From contig NC_052618.1 in the NCBI RefSeq assembly GCF_016545825.1, positions 19,171,561 to 19,235,560 of the forward strand: a DNA stretch of 64,000 nucleotides. Reading direction: 5' to 3'. This stretch comes from Eucalyptus grandis. Taxonomy: Eukaryota > Streptophyta > Magnoliopsida > Myrtales > Myrtaceae. Made by a program: the position numbers and the translations under genes. Shown here in pieces: positions 49,354 through 61,108 of this stretch (position 1 is its first letter; each line of letters begins with the position of its first letter). The notes beneath the pieces were generated by a model. It saw nothing but the letters and a program-made list of their open reading frames with translations, was not told the DNA's origin and did no database searches.

Positions 49354-50229
49354 ATAGGCAACAATGTGCAAGAATCGTGATGCAAAAAGTTAATAAAAAT
49401 GAGATTTAGAAAAGGGGCTAAATAAAATCCATAACCAAATTCCTCACATGCTTCGATGATCAACATCATCAACAAGCAAAAAGTTATGTTGGAGATCTCT
49501 CTCTCTCTCTTCCCCGTGAGTCTTCCCTTTTTTCCCTATGAGAGTGACCTATATTTATTGTGATAGTTTGTCCGAAAAGTTTTGCTAGGAAGTTGGTGGG
49601 CTCATCATGAATTAGGTTTGGGGTAGTTGATAGTTTCGGGATCTCATAGTCCATCCACACACTCCATCAACCTATACAAACCTAATCGTCCTCTCTCCTT
49701 ACCCACGGCACCCATTCCCATCCCTAAATGCATCTTCTCTTAGCTGTTTCAATATTCACTCACAAAGTCCATACTACATTTACCCCAAACCCTTGGCCAG
49801 ACACAATCTACACTTTCGTTCTTTCGCCTCTCAGTGAGCACTTATCCATTCTCTTACACCCAATTTCTGCCATAAAATGCCAGATTTAACCCCCTCCATG
49901 TTAAACCCTAAATCGTTTAGGTCGATTTGTTGTAGAGCTCCCTTCATCCATAATTTTTCCACTTCAACAACTACCCCAATATGCTTTTAAGCTAGATCTT
50001 GGTTAATTCAAGTAGGGCATTGGAGCTATACCTTATTCCATTGCACGCTACCAATGTTCATTTTAGATTGGGCTGCCATTTCCCTTAGTTGCTCTACTAT
50101 TTTGTTTTCTAAGGAAGTATTATCCTTATTATAGCAAAATAGTAAGTAATATAGAGAGTAAGAGGTTTAAAGAGCACAAACTAGCTGTCATATGTAGACA
50201 TATGGGAAGAATGTGGTCTAAGAATCCTG

Positions 50230-50890
50230 TAGCCAATGTATGTGAGGAAATTCCTTAGGAGAAAACGAAGGAATGTAACTTGAATTTGTTAGGTAAACTC
50301 TACTTTATGCCCAATGTCAATTTTCAAGCAATCTTTTCTACAATGAGGAAGAATTAGAAAATGAAAAATGTAGTGAGTGATTAGATCCAATCAGGACAAT
50401 TTACTTTCACGTTTTGATTAGAAAGCGGAAAAAGAAAAAGAAAAAAGAGAGAGTATTGGCAAGCAACTCAAGGTCTTTCTTAAGTAATTTACTCATCCTC
50501 CAATAACCGAATCCTAAGTTATCCATCCATCATCATATTTTCACTCATCGTGCATTTTTGGTACTAGTGCATGATTTGTATTTAGTAAGGATTACTGAGA
50601 ACGTGATGTAAGAGGTGGCTTTTAAGATTAGGATTATGCTAGAAATAAAGATGGAAGTGAAAGAAGACAAATTATGTAAAGTGAAGAGAGCTCGAATACT
50701 CTTAGATTTATCAAAGCCACTCATATTCTGGTTGGTGGTGAATTTCAACGATGATCAAGTATGAATCAATTTCAAGTATGGACATCTTCTCCACTTTTGT
50801 TAATCTTGTGAGAGGATGGGTCCTTTTACTACTAGTTGTAAGGAAGTGCCTTATAAAGAAAATGAAGCAAAAGAAATTAGTGTAGGAAAT
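50230..50890 (+). pseudogene. LINE ORF1 remnant, copy 2
   Basis: This is the paralogue of 44,440-45,085, with the same pieces (ERMG.FTTSCKEV knuckle, LDLSKPL) and additional substitutions. In the knuckle the histidine codon region is also changed ('gggtcctttt'). It ends where the copia-type solo LTR inserted. Confidence 0.65.
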
Positions 50891-50928
50891 TAAGGGTATT
50901 GGCTAAAAGTGAAAGAACGTGAGACTAG

Positions 50929-52219
50929 TGAAAGTGCTAGTACAAACACCTAGAGGTGGATGAATAGGTGTTTAAAATAAACATTGGCAAATAAATGCGG
51001 AATAAAATAAATTTCGAGCAAAGTCTGAATAAGGATTGGAGTTTGACAAATGAGCCACCAGACTTTTGGTAGATGTTCAGAATCTATTATGTGATGGAAT
51101 AGATTTCTGGAATAATCTTGTAAGTATGCAACAGACCTAAATATGAAGAGTTAATGAAAGAGAATGTTGTATACGGAATTTATAGTGGTTCGGCTTAAAT
51201 CAAGCCTACGTTCACTCTCTCACGCTAACAGCCTTCTGGCTAGATTCCACTATGTAATCAATAAGTGATTACAACTTTGAGTGCAAATACTTAATGGTAG
51301 ATCACACTATCACACTATCTCACTAAGTCACTATTCTAGTATTATGATCAAAGTTCGCTCAGACTTTGAAATTATAAATTCTACGCTCCATCTCTTTTTT
51401 GCTCATCGGTCCTTGATCTTCTTAAATACTCCTCCACTTCCAAACTAGCAGTTGGACAGTATTTAGAGAATTGTCTTCCAATCTACCTATTGGACAGATC
51501 TGTATCAAGAAGATTTAATAGCCATTGAGTAACAAAAGTAGAATTCCAAATTGATTATGATCGTCTATACAAACAAAATCTTGGTTTTTATAAGTAGAGA
51601 TTTTTTGAATAGAAAGTTATTGTCTTCGAGATCTAATTGTCAATCAATTAGATTGAATCAATCAAATCTATCTTGATGTAGAATCCAAACCAGATCACTA
51701 GCTGTTATATATTTTGGGTTTGTGTTACGTTCTATTAAGTTGTTTCATTCCAAACCAGATCACTAGCCGTTATATATTTTGGGTTTGTGTTTACGTTCTA
51801 TTAAGTTGTTTCATTCTGAACATGCTTCGTTTTGAATCTGCTATGTTCTGAACTTGTGTCTCGTTCTAGACCTTATCACGTTCTGGACTTGTGTCTCGTT
51901 TTGTATATAAAGTCTAAGAATATTCTGTCTGAAGTAGAAGTAGAGTGTGAGTGTCTTCCGTCTAAAATAGACTTTACAATCTGAACGTAAGTCTGAACAT
52001 ATTCTGCTTTTGAATATATTTAGCTTTAAGGTCTGAACACAGTCTGAATAAATTCAGTTTCAGCATAAAGTCTATCTTCTAGTTTTTCCAAGTATAGATT
52101 TTGACAATATCCTTTATATGTTCTATTATCTGCATAGTTTATTACTCAACCATTAAATACATTAGTAGCATTTGATTTATTTTGTCATATTCAAAACATC
52201 ATAAGGGATTTCCCTAACA
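50929..52219 (+). mobile_element. Solo LTR, Ty1/copia type (probable)
   Basis: The 1,291-bp element begins TGAAAGTGCTAG and ends CCCTAACA. It is flanked by the exact 5-bp duplication ACTAG (50,924-50,928 and 52,220-52,224). The paralogous empty site at about 45,128 reads 'gaaactagtccttt'. The opening 'caaacacctagaggtgg' resembles Sirevirus-like copia LTRs as I recall them; that assignment is from memory. Within it a segment of about 65 bp is tandemly doubled (51,687-51,817), and 'cgttctgaac'-like words recur to about 52,040. Confidence 0.85.
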
Positions 52220-52477
52220 ACTAGTCCTTTATGGAACTATTCGATGGAAATGATTTCTTGGAGTGAAATGAGGATAAAATCATATTGGAGACCTTAGACC
52301 AGGATGGAGGATTTGTTACCCACTGTTATAGAAAATCACAATAAACCCAGGCATATGGAAGTATAATAAGAGGAGATTTGAAATAGAAGGATAAAGGTTG
52401 AAAGGTAGTGATTATGATAGCCCAGGAAAAGAGACATTAAAGAACTCAATTTTTGCTCTCGAATACTCCATGGACGA

Positions 52478-55400
52478 TATGGCATCCCAAAATTACATGG
52501 CAATTTCTGGAGATATTACAACCTATGGAAAGGTGATGGAAGTACCCTTAATTTGAATTGTAGCCATTTAATCCGTAATTTGCAATAAGATTCATGGCCA
52601 AGCTTTTAATGGATAATTATTTGATAGGAAAGAAAATCCTATCATTGGCCATGTGTGTTATATAAGTTGGAATTTATTGATTTGTGATTTCAAGTTTTAT
52701 GGCCATATGAAATTGTAATTTAGTATTTATATAAGTGGGGATTTAAGGTAAACTATTAAAAATAAACATGGGCTTATTTAAGAAAATTTTGGGCCATTTA
52801 AGTTTGGACTTTAGGCCCAAGAGTGTTGAGCCTAAAGTGGGCCAAGAGGCCCGGCCCAAGGAGCCCATGAAGTAGTCGACCAAGGCTGGCCCAAGCCCAG
52901 CCAAATGAAGGCCCATCATGTGCATGGCAAAAATGCCAAGTGGCAAGAAAAGCTTGCCAAGTGTTGCCCCTTTTGTAGCCAAGTGTTCTACATGCAAAAA
53001 AACCAATGATGGCAAGCTAATCAAGAGACTAAGAGAGAGAAGGAGAGAGGGGTAGATTGCTAGAGGGATTGAAACCGAGAGAGAGTGTTCGTGCGAACGA
53101 GAGAGTGAAGCCGAGAGAGGAGGAAGAAGACTTGCCGCTGTGCATCCGCCGAGCTGCCATTGTCTTGCTGTGTTTTCTTTGGATTAGAGGCAAGTGAAGT
53201 CCTAAAACCTACCCCTTGCATTGCTGTGTTGTGTGTGTAGTAGATGGTAAATCTTGATTGTAGTAGATGGGATGAAATTTCGGAGCTTTGGAGAGAGATT
53301 TGTTGGCCATGCATGCTGTTTCTGGAAGGACCAGTCCGACCATCCGTGAGATTGTGTGCTGCATGCGACTTTTTAGTTGGAATCGTGTTTCAATCTCTTC
53401 ATAAAAGTTGTAGAGAACGCCTTGAAGAACAACATACTAAAATTTGAGGTAAAACGAGCAAGAAATGGTTAGCGAAATGATTTTTCTTTGGAGAGACTAG
53501 ATCTGGAATTCATTGTGATGACCTTCAGTGGTTTCATGATCTGTAAAGTAACCTTCTTGTGAAAATTTCACTTTGATTTCTTAACAAAAGTTGTAGTGTA
53601 CTTCTTGAGGTAGAACATATCAAAACTTTAGAGGAAATAAACAAAAATAGGTCGGTGAAATCGTCGTCTTTTGAAGAAACTGGATCTGGGGAAAAACGCT
53701 GCTTCGACCTAGTATGATTTCGTGATTTTTATAAAATCCTACAGTTAAAATTTGATCGTGTGTCCTTAATGAAAGTTGTAGGTAATATTCTGAATAATAA
53801 CATACTAAAAATTTAGAAGAAATAAACATATTTAGGTCGGTGAAATAAATTTATTTTGGAAGATGATAATCTGGGAAAAGATGATATCGAGAACAGGAAG
53901 AAAGAATCGTCTATATCTATTAACCTAGAACGATTTTGGTTTCGATGTCTCATGAGATATCTACCTCTAGGACTTATCTAAAACATATCAAAATTTCAGA
54001 ATTTTGGAGTTCATTTGGGTATTTAATTTAAATTCCTTCCGAGACTGTGCACATTGAAATATTAAAGTCATGAAAACTATGATGCATGGACTGTGCTGTT
54101 TTGTGTGAAGTTCTTTTGGTATGGTGTTATTCATGAGATATTTGCTTTTAGGTCTCATCTATAATGTGTCAAGTTTTCAGAATTTATTAATACCATTTAC
54201 TAATTTTTCTAGAGTTTTAACTAGAGGAATGTATTCTGATTTATCCGAAAAAAATTGATGCATTTTTAAAAATAAATAAATTTGTCCATGTGATGTAATA
54301 CTTTGAGTGGTTGATTTTGCTGCATATGTGATGACATATGGCATGTTATATGGCATGAAAAGTTAGTTGAGACCCTAGATATTGTTGCATCAAATGCCAT
54401 GTTGAAATTGAAATACATGTGTGAATAATAATTGTGATAATGATGATACTGTCGGAGGTGTGAGCCGACGATGCCCCGGGAGTGTCGGGATGCCCGGAGT
54501 GTGTGTGCCGGATGTCCTTGGGAGTTTCGAGATGTCTGGTAGTATACGATACGTAATGTCCAAGGGAATACCTGGTGGTATGGCGGTACGTAATTCCAGA
54601 AGCCCTGGAGGTGTGTGCCAGGGGGATTCCTCGTGATGCCAGTTGGGATACGAGATGCCCGGAGTGAGTGTGCCGAATGCCTGGAAGTATGTGCCGGAGG
54701 CCTCTCGCGATGCCAGGTTGGATGCGAGCGATAAATGAGGGATGCAAACATTGGTTCCTGGAAAGAAAAACTGATGAGATCCTTGTAAAAGATAAGAATT
54801 GAAAGTGAATCATGTGCATGGGTGTATGCATATGGCATGATGCGTGATCTGCTTATGAAAGTAAATTGACGTTATTTGATATTGAAAATGCGATCATGAA
54901 GATATGAATGAATCTCATGGTGATGTATGCTTGATAGCATGGATGATATGAATCATGATGATATATGCACGATGGCATGGCGAGATATGCATGACTGCAT
55001 GGTAGTATATGCACGATGGCATGGCGAGATATGCATGACTGCATGGTGATATATGCACGACTGCATGGTGATGTATGCTTGATAGCATGTATGATATGTG
55101 CTTTGTTCATGATATCTTGATTGTCTTGCTTGTTGCATTGTGTAGTTTGGTGGATCTTTACTGTTGAGTGGTTGTACTCACCCCGTTTGGAGACTAACAT
55201 TTCAAACTAGATAAGATATCTCTGCTGCTACTGCCACCGGTAGATGGATCAAGTGGTTGGATATGACCGCAAGGAAGAGAATAGCAAAGGAATGAACTTT
55301 TGGATGCCGACACTAATCGATGGACTTTAAGTATACGACTGTTGGAGGAGATGTCGATCATCTTTTGAAGTATAGCAAAGTATAGAAAACTATGGCATTT

Positions 55401-55659
55401 TAATATACTGATGAATGATGTCCATCTGATTTAAGTAAATAAAAGTGTTCGGCTTTTACCTATAAATGTTTAGTTGGTGTGTATCATTTTCTGAATATAG
55501 GGAATGGAGTTGATGGATGTACTTCCGCTATATAAATTGCACAGGGACCGATCTAAAAGATGTAAACCCCCAAGATTGATAGACCTTTAAGTCAAGTAAG
55601 AGAATGGTAATCGAACTGTGGCGACCCTTATGGTTCGGGGGCCGTCGAGGGGTGCCACA
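52478..55659 (+). mobile_element. Solo LTR, Ty3/gypsy type, 3.2 kb
   Basis: The element starts TATGGCATCC (the expected TGTGGCA with one change) and ends GGGGTGCCACA. The flanks GACGA and GATGG are a 5-bp duplication with two transitions; the paralogue at about 45,378 has the single sequence ctatgGATGGaatcacc. It shares internal layout with the LTR at 57,702: 'ggcccaag' words near the start, blocks of ATGCCCGG/GCCGGATG words (54,465-54,720), tandem repeats, and GAGTGGTTGTACTCACCCC at 55,166-55,184. No internal region remains, so it arose by LTR-LTR recombination. Confidence 0.9.
54957..55095. repeat. Tandem repeat inside the Ty3/gypsy solo LTR
   Basis: Repeating units of 'atatgcacga(t/c)(g/t)gcatgg' and 'gatatgcatgactgcatgg' alternate about every 30 bp. 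The homologous place in the other LTR (60,036-60,240) holds a different 47-bp array. Confidence 0.75.
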
Positions 55660-55883
55660 GATGGAATCACCTTCCAAACACTCAATCCATAGTTCAAAGA
55701 TAAGCAAGAAATATTCCAATGACAAAGAAGATGATGAGGGATGTCCCTTATATTTCTTAAGGGGGAGGTCTTTATGTTGTAGATGGAACTCGGCTACATG
55801 GGACTCTAATCTTAGTCAAGGATGACTTAAAAGAAATGAGCTTTGGTGGTAGGCCCTATTAGGCCACTGGAAGATATAAGGAG

Positions 55884-56110
55884 ATTTTGAATTGAAATTG
55901 TTAGGGTTTGGGTTCTACCTTGACTTTCTAGCATCTTAGAGCCCTTGTGGCTTTAAAAAGACCCAATATTATTTTCTTAATGAAAATAAAGAATATAAGA
56001 GTAATGTTAGATAAAGTTGAGAAGATGTTTCTTTTTAAGTTGTTAGTGATAGTTGACCTGGAGGAAAGTATTGGGGTTTAGTAGTCAAGTCGGATGAAGA
56101 AGTGTCGATG
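55884..56110 (+). pseudogene. LINE ORF2 endonuclease N terminus, copy 2
   Basis: The paralogue of 45,616-45,850. The same degenerate start and the PNIIFLM motif are visible. The sequence then jumps, at about 56,115, into reverse transcriptase, so the rest of the endonuclease and the first part of the polymerase are deleted. Confidence 0.65.
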
Positions 56111-56119
56111 ATAGTCAAG

Positions 56120-56980
56120 GAAATTAGGCAAGAGGATCTACTTTCTCCTTACCTTTTTATAATCTTGACTAATGTGCTCTCGTTCCTATCGAAGAAAGCA
56201 TTAGAAGATGAAAGTTTGAAAGAGAATATTTTACCCAAAAAAAAAAAGTTTGAAAGAGAATAGATAAAACAAAAATTGCCTCACAATTTTCCACCTCCTA
56301 TTTGTGGATCATGCTATTTTTTTCCTAGATGGGACGGTGGGAGAGTGTTAGAATTTGGCAAACATTTTAAACTAATTTTGCTTAATATCAGGCCAAGCTA
56401 TCAACCTAAATAAATCTAGGGTCTTCTTCAGTGCGGGTTGTCCTCATAGTCTCAAAAGTAATATGGCAAGTGAACCGAGGTTTCAATTATCGAGAAAGTT
56501 GTGAAATATCTATGCATTCCCTCGAATTGGGATTAATCTAAAAAATAAATGCTCTCATGAATTTTAGTGAAAATAAATATGAAAATGGAGGGTTGGAAGG
56601 AGAAATTGTTATCTAAAGTGGAAAATGAGACTTTAATCAAAATAGTGGTATAAGCATTACCTAAATATGCCATGTCACTATTCAAGATCCCCATTTTAGT
56701 GTGCAAAGCCATTTAACTGAAAATTGTGTCCTTTTGGTAGAAGCAAAAGTCATCCAAGTCTAGCATGCGTTGGAAGAAATGAGAAATGCTCAAAGGAAGG
56801 AAAATAGAGGGAGGCTTTTATTTATGGACCTAGTCACTTTAAACAAAGTGATGCTTAGCAAACAAGCTTGGAGACTTGCATAATCTCATTCTACCCTATG
56901 GAGCTTGCTTTTGAAATGAATCTATTAGCCAAATGGCAATCTGTGGACAACAAAAAAGAGTTCCGGCCCTTCCTAGGGAT
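56120..56980 (+). pseudogene. LINE reverse transcriptase remnant
   Basis: The frame opens EIRQEDLLSPYLFIIL, the conserved G-x-R-Q-G-D-P-L-S-P-x-L-F block with changes. Further on are ISHLLFVDHAIFFLDG, in which the catalytic FADD has become FVDH, and SGQAINLNKSRVFFS. Frameshifts and stops separate them. The remnant is cut at 56,984-56,986 by the Harbinger element and continues at 62,370. Confidence 0.8.
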
Positions 56981-57249
56981 GGCAAAGGCTGCGCATGATA
57001 AAATTTCTATTTCTTGATTTCTCTATTTCTCTGTTCGCTGGAACAAGTTTGGAATAGAAATCCGTTTGGTAACGCAATTTGATTTCTCTATATCTGAAAC
57101 ATAGTTTTATTCCAGAAATTGATTTGGAGGAGAAATCATAAGCTATAAATTGTAGCTTCTCTGTTTTTGAAATAAAAACAAAAATTATTTCATTTTCTCC
57201 ATACTTCAGAAATAGAATTTTTGTTCTCAAATTAGCAAAATAGGTTATC

Positions 57250-57667
57250 ATACCACATTCCAATGAAAGGGATATCTCGATTTGGGATGAAGGGTAAGTT
57301 AAGCTCCAGATTTGTTGGACCTTTTGAAATACTCGAAAGGATAGGGGATGTAGCTTATCGCTCAGCGCTACCTCCTAAGTTGGGAAATTTGCATGATGTG
57401 TTTCATGTATCGATGTTGAGGAAGTACTAGTCGGATCCTGGTCACATACTCGATCATGAAGCCATCAAAGTGGATGAGAAAGTGAGGTACATCGAAGAGC
57501 CTGTACAGATATTGGATCGAAAGGAACAAATTCTTAGGACTAAGAATTTCCCTCTGGTTAAGGTATTATGGCGATATCATGATATAGAGGAAGCCACATG
57601 GGAAAGTGAAGATATGATGAAGGAAAAGTACCCCTATTTGTTTCAAGAAGGCACGAGTGGTGTCTAA
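57250..57667 (+). pseudogene. Ty3/gypsy pol C terminus (integrase end, chromodomain-like)
   Basis: The frame reads PMKGISRFGMKGKLS, FVGPFEILERIGDVAYR, ALPPKLGNLHDVFHVSMLRKY and then a stop at 57,427. After it come RYIEEPVQILDRKEQILR and VLWRYHDIEEATWESEDMM. This is the end of integrase and a chromodomain-like tail, as in Tekay/Del chromoviruses. The rest of gag-pol and the 5' LTR are missing. A purine-rich tract (57,688-57,700) then leads directly into the 3' LTR. The in-frame stop shows it is inactive. Confidence 0.85.
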
Positions 57668-57701
57668 TTTTGAGGATGAAATTCTCTAAGGAGGGGAGAA
57701 T

Positions 57702-60700
57702 TGTGGCATCCTGGAATTTCATAAAAGTCCCTAAATATGCCATGAGCTATGAATAGGCGATAGAAGTACCGCTATTGTATTTTGTAGCCTCTTAGTCCAT
57801 GAGTTGCAATGAGATGTATGGCCAAGTCTTTAATGGATGAATTTTGGGAAAGGAAGTTTATCTTTGGCCATGTGTGTGTGATAAATTGGAACTTATGGAA
57901 TTATAATTTCAAGTGTATAGTTATCTTAATTTGTAATTTAGTACTTCAATTTAATAGGGATTTAAGTAATTAAAAAAAAGGGTTGATCTTAGGCTAATTG
58001 AGCTTGGGTCTTAGGCCCAAGATGGATGGGCCTAAGATGGGCCAAGCTGGCCGGCCCAATAGAAGCCACGGAGGGGCTGTCGCCGGCCCAAGAGAGGCCC
58101 AAGAAGGAGGGTGGCCGGCCCATTGCATGGGCTTTGCCAAGTGGCAAAGAGGCCTTCATGCATTGGCCATTGGAGTGGCAAGTAATCATTGCCAATGATG
58201 GAGATTTGGGGGAATAAAAGGAAGAGGAGGAGAGAGAGAGGCGGTTGGTTCCGTCCAAGCCAAGTGAGAAAGAGAGAGAGAGAGAGAGGGTTGCGAGAGA
58301 GAGAAGGGCGCCGTGAGGAGAGGAACTGAGAGGAGGAGCAGCCGTCGCCGCCCGTTTGCCGCCCGTTCGCCGCCGTGTGCTCGTCGCTAGCTCGGTTTAG
58401 AGGCAAGTTAGGATCCTCTTACTACTCTTGCATGTGTGTGTTGTATGTATGTTTGGAGTAGTGTCGAATTTTGGGCGATTAGGAGGGAGAAACCGAAGCT
58501 AGAATGACTTGTTCTTGAGTGATGTTGCTGTTTTCGCATGAACCGCCTGAGCCAGAATTTTGTGAGAGCTTGCATGCATGTTTTGAGTTCGATTTTGAAT
58601 TTTATTCCTTCATGAAAGTTGTATCCAACATATTAAAATACAACATACTAAAATTTGGTGCAAAATGGTGGAGATTTAAGGGGTCAAACTCTCATCCTAC
58701 GGAGACACTAGATCTGGAACTGTTTTGCTGACCTTGTGGTAGATTTGTGGTTGCATGTTGATTTTTATCAAGAATCTCTATTCGACTTCTTCATGAAACT
58801 TGTAGAGAACATCTTAAAGATTAACATACTCAAATTTGAAGTAAAATTAACAAGTATATCCTAGTGAATCGACTTACTCTTAAAGATGGTAAATCTGGAG
58901 ACGTGGTACTGGACACCCAAGACTTCATGGACCCATATGGTGACTGTTCTTTGGAAATTTGACTTAGATCCCTTAACAAAAGTTGTAGGGGACCTCTTGA
59001 AGTAAAAAATATCCAAATTTTAGAGGAAAAAAAGAATAATAAGTGGGTAAAAACTCGGTATTTCGGAGATGACTACACTGGACGTTTTGGTATGAGAACC
59101 AGAAGTTTCGGACGACTATAGGAAATTATCTAAAACGAATCTGGCCTAGAAGTATTCATGAAAAATATACTTTAGTGTCTTAACTATAACCTGGTAAAAT
59201 TTCATAATTTTCTGAGGTTGTTAGGGTATTTTAATCGAATTATTTCAAAAACCGCACGTTCTGTTTTAATCCGAAATTGCATGCTGTATTTGTGTGAATG
59301 ATATCTTTTGTGTGGAACTCTATTGGCCATGTTTTTTTCATGAAATCATTATCTTATTGTCTTGTCTCTCACATGTCTTAATTCCATGATTTTTGAAAAT
59401 CATATGGATATTTAATTTAAATATTTTTAAAAATGGTGTAAGCTGGAATTTAAATAAATTTCAAAAAGGCATGATAAATTGACTATTTTAAATTGTACAA
59501 ATTCCATAAACTTTATTTTTATGAATGATTGCGTCTTGCTGCATGTATGATGATGACTGATGATGCATGTATAGATCAAAGGATGCAAGTGATTTTGTTT
59601 GCTATTACATCATGTGCCATGTTGAGTTGAGACCTAAATTGGTAAACATGAATAATGATAAATGAGGAAACTGTTTGTGGCGGATGATAATGCCCTGGGA
59701 GTATCAGGATGCCCAGGATGGGGGGTGCCGGATGCTCGGAATGTATAGAGATACATGGCCAGATGGCCTCGGGAGTTTCGAGATGCCCGGAATGGTTGGG
59801 TGCCGGAAGCCTCAGAGGTCTTTGCCCGAGGGGATGCCTTGTGATGCCAGTTGGGATGCGAGATGCCCGGAGTGTGGGGGTGCCGGATGCCCGGTGGCCT
59901 TAAATGGCTGAATGCCGGAGGTTTTTCTCGCGATGCCAAGATGGGGTGCGAGTGTAAAGTATGTGATGAAATTGATAATCCCGAGAAAGAGTGATGTGGT
60001 GATCGAATTAAAAATTAAAAGTGGAAATTGAATCATGCATATATGACATGATATGATGATGATCACCTATGGCACAATGATATGCATATATGACATGATA
60101 TGATGATGATCACCTATGGCACGATGATATGCATATATGACATGATATGATGATGATCATCTATGGCACGATGATATGCATATATGACATGATATGATGA
60201 TGATCACCTATGGCACGATGATATGCATATTTGATATGATTGTGATTAAGATGTATAATGGTATATGTATGGCTTCAAGGTAAGTATGCTTGGATGCATG
60301 AGTGACATGTATGATGTTATGATTGTATTACATGATGCATTGAGTGGTTATTGGATTCCTTTACTTGCTGAGTGGTTGTACTCACCCCTTCAAGGACCAG
60401 CATTTCAGATTAGCAGAATGCCGCTCCCTACTGTCATGCGGGGCGTATTTTACGGCCTTCCTTCAAATGTAGAGGTCGAGTGTGTGAAGATCGACTGTCC
60501 CACCATTCCTAGACTGACTTTTATTTGAGTGCGCGCCTTAGTGATGTACGACGTGGGCTTGGCTGGGGCCCCTGTCATTCAGGAGTTTATATCTGTCCAC
60601 GTTCATCGAGACGGAGCGATGCGTGGGATGTTGCCGCCGCCACCGCTTGATGCACCGGGATGGGTGTGAGGGTCTGTGCGTGAGAAGTAGGAGCTACAAC

Positions 60701-61106
60701 TTTTTGGGATGATAGCCGACACTAGTTGATGGGAGATCTTGCACGATAGACATAGTGGGTCGAGTGTTTCTTTTTGGGGTTGTGGCCGAGTGTAGTTAAA
60801 AATCTTGGCCTTTCTTTTGATGTACCGACCCAAGAAAAATCCATCATGAAAATATGTAAATAAAAGTGTCTGGGCTCTATCTTTTCTGATGATATTTAGT
60901 GGTGTGCAATTGTATCATGGTTGTTAGGAATGAGAGATGATGATATTATATTTTGCTTCTGCTAATGAGTCGCGCTGAGACCGTTTTCAAAAAAAATAAA
61001 ATGTGTGTCTATGATTTACGATGCTTCTTCGAAGAGATGTCGCTAGTGTTCCATTAGGTGTAACGTCAGGTGCCTGTGGCGACCCTAGGTGGTTCGGGGT
61101 GTCACA
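57702..61106 (+). mobile_element. 3' LTR of truncated Ty3/gypsy element, 3.4 kb
   Basis: It starts TGTGGCATCC right after a polypurine tract (AAGGAGGGGAGAA) and ends GGTGTCACA. Its order of landmarks follows the solo LTR at 52,478, including 'ggcccaag' words (58,010-58,120), ATGCCCGG/GCCGGATG blocks (59,690-59,950), a 47-bp array and GAGTGGTTGTACTCACCCC (60,370-60,388). The two LTRs are diverged members of one family. Open frames within it (57,989-58,406; 59,634-60,066) are not conserved proteins. Confidence 0.9.
60036..60240. repeat. 47-bp tandem array in the gypsy LTR
   Basis: Four units of 47 bp start at 60,036, 60,083, 60,130 and 60,177, with a partial fifth at 60,224. They differ at only one or two bases, so the array is young compared with the surrounding LTR. 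Each unit contains 'atatgatgatgatca'. Confidence 0.9.
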
Positions 61107-61108
61107 GT

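Larger units (their letters stand above)
46616..56110. repeat. Segmental duplication B, copy 2 (with later insertions)
   Basis: This matches 41,251-45,850. The extra 4.9 kb is explained almost exactly by three insertions absent from copy 1: a 434-bp MITE (48,819), a 1,291-bp solo LTR (50,929) and a 3,182-bp solo LTR (52,478). The boundary near 46,616 restarts with 'ctcaaactaattttcgtctc', which matches both 41,251 and 34,327. Confidence 0.85.

Noticed and set aside
54266..54838. 190-codon minus-strand frame (and a 161-codon overlap)
   Set aside because: It is the reverse reading of the ATGCCCGG/GCCGGATG repeats in an LTR and is not conserved in the sister LTR.
57989..58406. Overlapping frames on both strands in the 3' LTR
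   Set aside because: They come from GGCCCAAG words and GA repeats in the LTR leader, with no family similarity.
54957..60240. Tandem arrays considered as CRISPR or satellite centromere DNA
   Set aside because: Units are adjacent with no unique spacers, occur only within LTRs, and the genome is a plant.
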